NCBI GenBank assembly: GCA_013115125.1
Contig: JABANN010000322.1
Location: 1-39,511 of the forward strand
From: Perkinsus olseni
Lineage: Eukaryota; Perkinsozoa; Perkinsida
DNA: 39,511 bases
Reading direction: 5' to 3'
In this document: piece after piece, positions 30,422 to 39,511 of the stretch
Layout: every line of letters starts with the position of its first letter
Numbering within the stretch: the stretch's first letter is position 1
Position numbers and translations under genes: made by a program
Notes under the pieces: generated by a model
Database searches by the model: none
What the model saw: only the letters and a program-made list of their open reading frames with translations
Told to the model about the DNA's origin: nothing

Positions 30422-33400
30422 TTACACCTTTCCTTTACGCGATGATCTTCGGCCCGTCCCTGATACCGTCAAAGACCGTATCTCCTCCCGTTGCCTCGAT
30501 ACTATGCCATCGAGCTCTCCAGCAAAGGCCTCAGCGCTCGTCAGTTTCCCTCGCAGTTCCTCAATGACCTCGTCCTTCCTCTTCAGCATCCGCCGAACTC
30601 TTTCTTCCAACGTTCGTATCGCCTCATCACAGCGTATCTAATTCGAAAAGCTTTTCCTCGAGGAACGGCTCTCGGACAAAATCCGCGAAAATGTTGTTCA
30701 CGTTCACTATTTCCCACTACGTGCAACGCGCTTACTGGTTACTGTTCACAATGAATTGCTTCCATCTTCTAACGTGAGTTTATCGACGCAACCGAGGCTG
30801 CATGGGATCACTCGACCATACGGCACGACAATACAACGGTGAGACAGTGGCTGCGGCGATGGTGTTGTCGAAGACCCACCTGCTGTTCGTCGAGCTTCTC
30901 TTTCGTACTGGATCGGACGGCGGCCAACTCCCCCTCCAGTTGAGCTTTTTCTCGCCTGAAAAATTAACTCAAAGTGATGGTCCAGTATCGCCTGGGAGAG
31001 GCCACAAGGCGGCATCGAGACTCACCTGAGTTGCTCTCGTTCGTCGGCACTTTCCCGTCGCGCTCCCTCCAACTCCACCAGAGCCTTGCCCCCCTCCCTT
31101 TCCTGGGCGAGTAACTAATAACTTCAACCCTATTTCCACGTACATGGACGTTTGCTGACCATATCTTTCCGCTCCTGTTGAGCAAGGGTCAAACTCTCTC
31201 TGGCCAGCTCCAACTCTCTTTCCGAGGTCTCCATCTCTCCCTTCAGTTTCTCCACCACTGCCAGGCTACCCTCTCGCTCCTTTTCGAGACCCTCCACCTG
31301 ACAAGACTCGGCCAAAACTTCCCCCCAAGACCCCCTTCTCACTTTTGCTCGAAATCCCGCAATGTCGTTCAAAAGCCCCGCCTTCTGTTCTTCCCACTCC
31401 CTAGCGGCCGTTGCCTTCGCTCGATGCTCAGCTTCCACTACTTCTCGACTCAGCCGGTCTACCACCACCGCAACCTAAGGCAGCAGCCACCACGCTGTCC
31501 ACTTGCCGCTGACCAACCTCCGTCCAACGGCAGTTTATAACTACCTTTTTTCTATGGAGTTGCTATAAGTATCGATTATCACCATCATGAAGTACAGAAT
31601 AATTTTCAGGTCGACCCTCGCAATTTTGTTAAAGAAATTTCATGCACCTTCCACACCAGTATGTCTTTCATTACCAGTACCCTAGAAAGCACCGTTCGAC
31701 GTGCCAACATTATCAAGAATGCTATAGTTGATCCGAAGGTGATCTAGTTCCCTCCGCTCAACTGCAAGCAAACCCTTATCGCCTTGAGACCATAGAATTC
31801 TCACGGGCCCTGCGGAGGGTCTGGGAGATGAGCATACCAGTGAGAGTCCGAGCCGGAGACCGCGTTGGCCCCTTCACACACACTCAGTCGATGCTCACCT
31901 GACGATCTCTCTCCTCCTCACACTCCCTTCTAATCTCCTTCGCCTTCCCTCTGAGGTCATCCTCCAGCTTCCCGCGTATCTTAGGTTGCCCCATCATGAT
32001 CATAGAACCCCATCCACCGGGCCTCACATTCTCCATCCACGCCTCTCGTTCCAGCTGCTCCTCTCGCTTCATCGCCTTCACCTCACCCTCCTTGGCGGCC
32101 TTCACCCTTCCCAGCTTCTCCTCATACCGCACCTCCACCTCCTTTATCCGCTTATGCTCCTCCACACGTGCCTGACTGTCAACAGCAATACCCCTAGGGC
32201 CTCCCCACCATCCGGCACCTGATGGAGTCGCTCTCTGAACTCGATATCTCGGGCGTTCCGCTCCTCCTCGGCCCTCGCCCTCACTTCTGCGATCTCCTGC
32301 TGCGTACTCGATCGGAGTAGTCGCAGCTGTTCGTTCCACTTCTCAGCCTCCTCAGTGACCTAGGAGCATCGCATCACGAGCCTTCAGGACGGCACCCAGG
32401 CACCTGTCGTCGGGCACGGTCCCTCTCAACCATCAACAGTGATTCATATTCCTTCTTTACAGCCTCCGTCTTCATCTCTATTTGAAGACTATGCTGTGCC
32501 AACAGCTCCGCCCGCTGAGCCTCCAAGGCCTCCCGATGCCGGTCAAGTAGGGCCTGGGTCCGAAGCGGCAAATGGTACAGAAACTTCAAGTGAGAAATAA
32601 CCGAGAGAGTAAAGTGAAGACACTGAGGAGAAGACGCGAATCAACAAGATAAGAAGCGTACTTGCTTTTCCTTGCGGCCCTCCGAAAGGATCCTCTCGAC
32701 CTCGGGCTCCAAGCCGCGTATGGTGGACTCCTTGATCTCCTTAGTTTTTGTCGCCTCCCACTCTGATCTTCGCAGCTTCTCCTGAGCCATCCAAATCTTC
32801 TTCTGTTTACTCACCTACGAGGACCATCTGTTGCGTCACAAACCCTCCAGCGACCTCCCGTTCAATAAACCAACTCTGAAACTCCCAATAGATTCTACAC
32901 GTAGAATGCGGTTCCAGAATCGACTCTGAGTTTCACAATTGCTTTCGTGAACGACCCCTGCGTCTGAGCCGTTTTGCCTCGCGTAGCAAGTGTTGCTCAG
33001 CCTCCTCCCTCAGCATCTCTCCCCTCCTCTCGCTGGCCCTCAGCTCCGCAACCAGCTGTTCGCATTGCCAGGTCAACTCGGTCTTGTCCACAAGGAGCTT
33101 GTCGATCATCTTCAACTGCCGCTCTCCCTTCGCCATCAACTCTCGCTTAACCTTCCAATAAAAAAACTTCTCGTTACGCTTCTTTCTCTCTCTCACCGTC
33201 TGAATTTTCCTATCGCCTTGCCGCTCTGCGTCGCTCATCTTGATCAGCCACTCATGCTCCTGATCCTCTATTTTTTGCCGCAGTTCACAAACCAGCGAGG
33301 TCTTCTCAGCGAGCTCGGCCGTCAAAGTCGATATTCTTGCCTACCACTACGATGGCATCATCCCCATGACAAAAGCGCTTTACTTGAATCTTCGCCTCGT

Positions 33401-33942
33401 CTCCTCCCCTCGCGCTTTCCCGTACACTTCCCGGTGGCGATTGGCCGTCAGTGGACAGAGTCAACGTACTACTCTCCCGACCCGAACCCCTACTTTTCGT
33501 TATGACAGTAAGGTTCACTGCATACGCGCCGCCCACCTGATGCCCTCCAGGACAGTCTCGGACTTCTCCTCAGCAAGTTCTATGAGGGAAATGATGGACC
33601 CCAGTGGGCTGTCAGCAGCAGCATTTTCGTGGCGCGTGAAGCTCTTCGTCGCCGAGCTTGGCAGCTACTTGAGAAGGCCCTGCTTCGAGCTAAGATCCCC
33701 TCGCTCACTTCCGTCCCGATCTGATTCGGAGGTCGATTTTCGGATCCTTCCACCGCCTCTGTGCTGCTTGGCTGTGCGTCCGCCTCCGAGATCTCGCCAT
33801 AACAATGTAACATCTTTTCACTAAACGGAACCTTCTGTTCTTTCGACGCCCGATACCCGATACCCATACTATGGATATCAGCGGCTGATATCATCAGGGC
33901 CTCAGCTAAGTGTATAATGGGTACGCCCCGAACATCATACAT
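30422..33942 (-). CDS. CEP131: CEP131/AZI1-like centriolar coiled-coil protein, about 14 exons
   Basis: CEP131 is a centriolar-satellite and basal-body protein needed for flagella. Exons: 33942-33709, 33664-33537, 33492-33384, 33340 to about 32950, 32802-32662, 32553-32404, 32359-32219, 32171-32028, 31979-31899, 31474-31343, 31297-31160, 31102-31026, 30955-30880 and 30637-30422. Diagnostic blocks in CEP131 order: MIDKLLVDKTELTWQCEQLV, TKTKEIKESTIRGLEPEVER, a long coiled coil, RDRQVAVVVDRLSREVVEAE, and the end EERVRRMLKRKDEVIEELRG. Most introns are 42-57 nt; those at 31898-31475 (424 nt) and 30879-30638 (242 nt) are longer. The join after exon 4 could not be fixed, because no donor gives the right phase for 32802. 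The start may lie upstream of 33942. Confidence 0.8.
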
Positions 33943-34232
33943 GCACGCCGTACTTTAGAGAAACTTTAAAATTTTGGAGATCTTCTCAGTGTACTCACTG
34001 ATATGGCGTAAGGAACAGGTTGCCCTTCTCTCCGAGACGTGAACTCCCTTTATCCTAGATTAACCCCGGATTGATATGTGGCATCAGGTATCAGCCGCAT
34101 GACGGTACTTTAACGCCTACTATCCCGATTCTTCCGCATCTTAAATTCGATTAAACAACCCTCACCTAGGAGGGTTCCAGGAGATCTACGCCCACAGGCA
34201 ACTCGGAACGCAAATGCCTCTTGCTCCGTCCA

Positions 34233-36347
34233 TCAGAGAACTTCATGTACAGCTTCAGAATGCACATCACCGTCCTCCTGCTGAGACCGATCATCGAGAG
34301 CACGGAGGTCTCTCAGAGCACTCGCGATCATATCGTAGTCGGCCCAGATATCCCACGACCGCCAGCCCGACACATCCTGAGACACGATAGACTCCCCTGG
34401 AGCAGAGCGGCGAGCATCGCTGACCTGCAGGCTGAGAACATTCCTCAGACGCGTTCGCATACGGAGACAAATATGGTGGACCCCGACCAGGCGTGCCATA
34501 CCGCCGTAGATGGAGAATCTAAGGTTGAACACAGGAAGTGACAAAAGATACTCGAACCCATGAAAATGTGATGTCCGCTGGGTTCTGATACCACCCTCAC
34601 TATTCCTTCGCTAATTTCTCACGAATAAGCCGTACTCCCACCCAGCCTACCTATCCTTGTTCCATTTGCCGCTGCAGGTGAGGATGGCTGTTGGCACTTC
34701 TGCTGCCACCAACTCAATAACAGCGGCTGGAGGGGCAGCAAACATCATCCACGACAAAGCTGCTCCATGGGCTCCGATGATCACATTCACTGACCTACTA
34801 AAGGGGCCACTAGCATGCTGCCATATCAGTCATTCTTCTGCTCGTTCGGCAATTGTTGGTATGAACCCATTTATTAACAGTACCAGCGACCTCTTTCCAA
34901 TAAAGCCAATCAAAACCCAGAACCCACACCCGGCAGAATTCTAGGACCCCGACCTACCCAGCTATTTTGGCCTGCTCCAGCAAAGGCTTTTCGCGTGAAA
35001 AGCTCATCACTTCGGCGCCCAGTTGTTTCGCAACTTCATCCGCGTTGCGTATGATTCGGCCGTCACCTTCCCTTCTCTGTATAATAAGCATCCGAAGCCC
35101 CTTCCGACCACCGATGGAAGACGACGGGAAGCCTGGGCCGAGCAAGGCTTCGCGCAGCTTCCTAGCGACCCTAAAAGACGAGCTAGCTTCGACAGCGAGC
35201 TCAGCGGAGACACTCGCAAGGCCTCGCGGACGGGGAGCATACAACCCCCAGAAGAGGCTTCCCTTGGCCGTAAGCGCTCCAGCGGAGGGAATAGCGGGGC
35301 CGTTGGTCACCTGATGGTGGTATTGCTGTCGATGATGCGACTCAGTCTATCAGCCCTGACGTCATCGGCACCCCATTTCATGGTGGAGTAACAAGCGTCG
35401 GCGGCTCGGTCTGTGAATAGCAATGGGGGGAGGTCCGAGATGGTACTGAGTATCGGTCCATATACACCATACCACTCCTTGAGCAGATCACGATGAGGAT
35501 GCCCAACACTGGTAGTGAATCGGGGGGTTAGCGTGGTCATATCGTTCTCGATCAGCTTCACATACAGCAGGACTACTCTGATCTCAGAGGGCTGGAGACT
35601 TCCCAACCGACCGAAGCTCCTCAACAGCCAGTGGAAGTTGTGCCAGAGGTTGTCATAGAAGCCGCTCATCGGAATGACCAGCGCAGTTCGGAGACTCCAC
35701 CGCAGAGTCGCCGCATCTTGGTCTCGCGGGTAAACAGGGACAGCAACTCTAGCGTTCTCAGTAGCGGCACTGAGCTCCACAGGAAGGCCTCCGATGGGGT
35801 CTTGAACGAAGACAGCTTCATTATGGATGCAGGCTTTGGGGAGATCGATCTTGGTAGGGGTTGTCCTGCCGCCCAGAGACAACAGCTCAGCATCGGCAGC
35901 AGGGTACGGTAACCAGACGAGTGACGAGACGTTGGCGGCATCCCTGTGAGCATCAGCGATGACCCTGCCAGTGTGGTCTCGAACTTGCACTGGAGAAGGG
36001 AGCACACCCCAGGCCTTTGCCACCCGGGCGAAGTTGTAGAGAACAGTGTTGACGGAATTGAACGCCCAAACATCATCGTCAAGGCATTCGCTGGCGAGGG
36101 TCGTCAGCTGGGCCATCGTCTCTGCTATGTTCAGTATCGCACCTGTAGACGAGCGTCCAGAGGGAACTGCAGCGGGGGGAGGGGTCCGACCTAGGTGCCC
36201 AGTATTTAGCCAGTACAGCCAGCAGGTGAGGAAGTCCAGCAACGCGCCGGGGACACACTCTGACTTGACACTCTGTAACCAGAACAGGGGCTCCGAACCT
36301 GAACCCAGCAGCGAGGACAGGGTCGAGGATTCGATTGGTGATGACAA
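34233..36347 (-). CDS. GT61-family glycosyltransferase (DUF563 type)
   Basis: Golgi/ER-type glycosyltransferase. Exons 36347-35361 (48-nt in-frame GT..AG segment inside, near 36151-36198), 35310-34958, 34797-34651, 34584-34425 (exon end at 34425) and 34376-34233; introns 50, 160, 66 and 48 nt, phases consistent. GT61 landmarks in order: SGFYDNLWHNFHWLLRSFGR (helix with the conserved H.WL), CYSTMKWG, LRMLIIQRR...GRIIRNADEV, LLEQAKIAG|RSVNVIIGAHGAALSW, FAAPPAAVIEL and a final FSIYGGMARLVGVHH. The basic IIQRR strand and GAHGAAL loop bind the nucleotide sugar in this family. No signal anchor is seen at the start, so the true 5' end may lie upstream. Donor and acceptor sugars are unknown. Confidence 0.75.
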
Positions 36348-36438
36348 GCCGTGGTAGCAAGATGCAACTCAATCAGCACCATCAGCCAGCGGATTCCTAG
36401 TAACAGTGGTGCCTAGCAGCGTGGGTGCTCGGTCGACT

Positions 36439-37475
36439 CTATGTGTATGCATCAGAGGGTCGCCGTGAGTCGACAGGGTTCTCACTCTCACGCTGCCACC
36501 GTACACAATGCGTCTGGTCGGACATGGTGTTGAGGAGGCCGTCCAGGGACAGCCTTCCGGACTCTACTTCCGAGAGCAGCGTGTCGAGGGTCCTATGAAG
36601 CCGTGGCAGCAGTGAGCATTCAATCGAACTTAGAGGGCGCCCCACCCTTGCATAGTGAGGGTGTAGTCGTACCCCTCGACGCATTGGCAATAGTTGGTGG
36701 TATCGAAGGTTTGGCTCCAAAGGTGCCGATAGAGGCGGAGTATCTTTATTTCCAAGCTATGCAAGGGCCAACCTTGGTACACCTGGCGCGGATGATTCCA
36801 TCAGAGTCACCCGCGACCTTGGCGGATCTCACCGCGTCCAGAGCCGCAGTCGCATTATCATAATCGTCGTAGTAGATGTCGAACAACCAATACTTGTAGA
36901 AGTAGTATCTTCACCATCGGTCTATCAAACGCTAGTGTGTGGCGAGCCTACGTCTCCCAGATGTCGAAGACAAAGGCTGCATTGTCTCGCTTGGCCTCCC
37001 TTTCACTGTACTTAAGGACGTTCTGTAGTATGTGCTCAGTCTTGATAAGACACGACGCCATCACTCCCTGAGGCGACATGCAGGCTCCCCCGACGGTTGA
37101 CATGCGTGCACCTGGGGGCAGTCCTCGCCGTAGGTAGTATGGTCTACGTAGAAGGTGCCAAAGGCCTCGCGAAGGTGGCCGGGCAGGGGCTCCGTCACAC
37201 TGTGCTCAGTCTCTTTCAACGCAACGTCCAGCATAGCCTAGAAGGCCACAGCAGAGGTCACTGGGAGAGAGGACCGGTGCTGGGCTCACTCGTGCTCGCC
37301 TGACTTCAACGCCACTGCACGTCGCAAGCCCGGGGTCGAAGCCCTCTATGGTGGTCTTGGATATCGATATGGCTAGGGGGAGGTTGCTGTTGTAAAGCAC
37401 GTCGTAATCATCATCAGTAGCGCTGGCTAGGGTGATGGTCGTCAGAAGGCCGCCTCGTAAGCACCACCATAACAT
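36439..37475 (-). CDS. Secreted or membrane-anchored protein, related to the N-terminal part of the GT61 protein
   Basis: Start ATG at 37475. A signal-like MLWWCLRGGLLTTITLASAT is followed by DDDYDVLYNS. Exons 37475-37290, 37237-37112, 37067-36952 and 36908 onward, with introns 52, 44 and 43 nt. The joined text runs HLREAFGTFYVDHTTYGEDC, SCLIKTEHILQNVLKYSERE, NAAFVFDIWETYYFYKYWLF. Two further pieces follow (LWSQTFDTTNYCQCVEGYDY; TLDTLLSEVESGRLSLDGLL), ending at 36439. The intron before LWSQTF would be about 29 nt and is doubtful. The domain resembles the start of the GT61 frame just downstream. It might be the first half of that same gene rather than a separate one. Confidence 0.5.
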
Positions 37476-37494
37476 GCGAAGCACTACGTCACAA

Positions 37495-37935
37495 CTACCC
37501 CAACGCCGGCCACGAGGCGTCCCCGGTTTGACGAACACAGGTCGGTAGTTTGGAAGCAGGCAATGGTTGCATGTTCACCCTACCGTTCATGACGAGTATG
37601 CTGCTCTGCTCGTCCCTCATCGATGTGAGGAGCGGCGGCAGGGCCTGGAGGTGAATGAGCGGGCCGTGCCAGAATAGCAGCAGCAGCACCTACTGTTGGC
37701 GACAGTCCTTGGACTGCACCACTGCATGGCACTGCTGGCCGTACACCCCTGAGAACGCGGCGTAATCCTGCAGAGTGTCCGAGAGGGTCTCACTCCCAAG
37801 CAGGCTCCCGGTTAGCTGCCTAGGGCATCCTCGGTCAGGCTCAGGGCAGGGCGGGTATAACGTCGTGGCGCTCCCTTCATGATCAACCTCGTCGTCAGAG
37901 TATTGTGATACCAAGGACCGCTCTGACACGGACAC
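37495..37935 (-). CDS. Partial gene or upstream exons with the same domain
   Basis: 37935-37694 and 37644-37495 join over a 49-nt intron to give SETLSDTLQDYAAFSGVYGQ, QCHAVVQSKDCRQQ and LPPLLTSMRDEQSSILVMNG. The pattern L..(F/Y)...YG..C is the same as in the gene at 36439-37475. The frame ends at a TAG at 37495. No signal peptide is seen at the start. It may be a truncated third copy, or the true 5' part of the next gene. Confidence 0.35.
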
Positions 37936-38212
37936 CTCGATCGTGGTGATGTGCTGGCAATACCATCTGCGAAGCCTTCCCCGTTAGCCTTCACTGAGTC
38001 TATCATCCGCGAGGAGGTCACATCGACTCTGACGTTGTGGGGATGATAATATTTCCATCTGCGTTCTCACACTAGACAAGAACGACACAGCGAAGTCCAC
38101 CTATCCCGCTCCTCGTTCCGCTCCCCTCGACGGCTATGGCCCCGACCCGTGAACTGCCGTGTCAGTGTCGAGGTGCATTCGCTGTCGTAGTCTGGTTGGG
38201 GTGACGCCCCTG

Positions 38213-38732
38213 TCACCGCCGTCGTTGTGAAGGTACTGGCCACAGCGAGTCCGAGCTACCTCGGGTTGTGTGGCTATCAAGACTCTTCGTCGGGAGTTCT
38301 GGCCGGCTCAATGCGCTGCCTTTTTGTGATTGACATGCTTCAAGGTAAGATATGCTCTCCACGAGGTCTTCAAGATACGCCTGAAGTGACCTTGGTAGCC
38401 GCCACCCGTCCGTGACCGGAATAGCAACGACCGCCCCGAGAAAAAGAAGCCAACAACAAAAGGTGTATCCTCGAAGCCCTTCGGCGAGGGACGAGTCAGA
38501 ATCATCACCGAAGGGACACAGTTTACGCGTTACAACGACACTCCGGGCCTCGTACCGAAGCTCCGTTATCGTCATAGGCTGTGTACGCCTTCAAGTCCTT
38601 CAGGAACCTCACAGCATTATCTCGGTGGAATGTGATTTCGTCATCGAGAGTTGGCGAAGGTGTGGTATCATCAAACTCGCCATCCGCTGAGGTCCTACTG
38701 AAATCCTCATCAGTTGAGCGACAGCTCATCAA
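38213..38732 (-). CDS. Probable type II membrane protein, unresolved
   Basis: From an ATG at 38732 the minus strand reads MMSCRSTDEDFSRTSADGEF, then DDEITFHRDNAVRFLKDLKA. A strong donor (gtacgag) follows at about 38560. Beyond it, two frames compete: one has a hydrophobic segment (FCCWLLFLGAVVAIP) followed by LPRSLQAYLEDLVESISYLE, the other reads FVVGFFFSGRSLLF. A short cytosolic tail plus a membrane anchor is the likeliest reading. No family is recognised. Confidence 0.35.
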
Positions 38733-39435
38733 TCAACTAAAGCTCATGATTAGGATGCCCCGGCCAAGAATTTCGTGGCGCAGTGACGGTCACTTGAACT
38801 AAACTAGAGCCCATTCAGACCGCTGGAAGACTGTGCCATGCTAGCTTCACCGGTAACATCTTCAGGGCTCGTACAAGGATAAAAGCAGGGATAGTAACAG
38901 GTCGCAGAATCGTGATGATCATCATCAGTTCTTCAATTCTCGCGGTTCATCATTAAGAAAGTTCAAATCTCGAGGTGACGCATCGCACGTGAGCATTGAG
39001 GCGAGATTCTGATCGCCGCCTCTCAACCCCTCCTCTGTCGTGCTGCTGGATCCAATGCGTCGTCCCGAAGGACGCTAGACCATAACCAAATGCCCGATCG
39101 GTTCTCCGCGAAACGTTGACCTGTTGTTCCGGCAGAAACCACGGAGAAATCTCCGAGCACCTTTCCCATGCTCCTTGACTAACTAGATCTGGTCCAGAGC
39201 TCTCTCCGTAACTGCCCGCCATTCATGAGGACCTCGTGAGCTGTCCGATGATCGTCTTGGGATGTTTCGGGCTACAGACGGCGACAACTAGTTCTCAGGC
39301 AGCTACTCTGATAGCAAACGAGCGTTGCCGACGACAAAGGCTGGTCTCAATGGTGAAGAGGGAGCCCTGGGTGCAACCGTGCTATGATAATGACGGGACT
39401 GGAGCCAACCCAGGAGGGGCATGAGCGGAAAAAGA
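38733..39435. other. Unassigned strip
   Basis: Frames of 60-90 codons occur on both strands with no recognisable features. The promoter of the gene at 38732 (-) should lie here. Confidence 0.4.
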
Positions 39436-39440
39436 CAACG

Positions 39441-39510
<70 letters not shown>

Positions 39511-39511
39511 C
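39436..39511. repeat. (CAA)n microsatellite running off the right edge
   Basis: About 25 uninterrupted CAA/AAC triplets continue to the last base, preceded by an imperfect cgacaacgacaac lead-in. The true length is unknown because the window ends inside it. Confidence 0.95.

Noticed and set aside
32990-33505. 171-codon plus-strand frame rich in Leu, Pro and Ser
   Set aside because: It is a shadow of the Glu/Lys/Arg-rich coiled-coil exons of the CEP131-like gene.
34657-34944. 95-codon plus-strand frame
   Set aside because: It is antisense to the GT61 exon that encodes the GAHGAAL loop; the minus strand explains the region fully.
39436-39511. CAA repeat as a coding poly-Asn or poly-Gln tract, or a telomere
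   Set aside because: No supported gene enters it, and telomeres in this group are expected to be G/C-asymmetric repeats such as TTTAGGG, not CAA.
1-39511. CRISPR arrays, bacterial operons or prophage
   Set aside because: No regularly spaced repeats were seen, and the split genes show that this is nuclear eukaryotic DNA.

Overview
The window looks like nuclear DNA of an alveolate protist, most likely a Perkinsus-type organism. This is inferred from very short GT..AG introns (mostly 42-70 nt, many read here by exon-to-exon frame and homology), dense genes on both strands, small secreted lineage-specific families, and a flagellar/centriolar gene. It is not bacterial: there are no operons or Shine-Dalgarno sites, and nearly every recognisable gene is split.

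Layout. 1-6170 is a repeat-rich accessory region. It holds a LINE-type reverse transcriptase fragment at the left edge, then two paralogous 148-aa secreted-protein genes 4.28 kb apart. A C-terminal relic of a third copy, a cluster of perfect short palindromes and a broken LTR-retrotransposon gag fragment lie between them. 6177-17134 is a housekeeping block: a longin R-SNARE (-), an LSD1-zinc/RING protein with an N-myristoylation-type start (-), an amino-acid transporter of the AAAP family (-), Mago nashi (-), a Cys-repeat protein (+) and a CAMK-like kinase with a long helical tail (+). 17864-23238 is a large inverted duplication: two intact seven-exon secreted-protein genes face each other around a 2.65-kb spacer that carries a membrane protein. 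23556-27543 holds a membrane-anchored thioredoxin-like protein, a TRAPPC5/Trs31 homologue and an MFS transporter (all -). 28131-28569 carries an FCS-like zinc finger (FLZ) protein. 30422-33942 is a CEP131/AZI1-type coiled-coil gene of at least 14 exons. 34233-36347 is a GT61-family glycosyltransferase, preceded by one complete-looking and one partial gene that seem to share its N-terminal domain. A long CAA repeat runs off the right edge.

Several genes belong to the secretory and trafficking system (R-SNARE, TRAPPC5, GT61, secreted families). This is probably chance neighbourhood rather than a cluster. The most noteworthy observations are an apparent 15-nt intron, an R-SNARE with Asn at the ionic zero layer, an FLZ domain outside plants, and the palindromic duplication of an intact multi-exon secreted gene. 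Gene models were built by hand from frame, splice dinucleotides and family knowledge; no database was searched.
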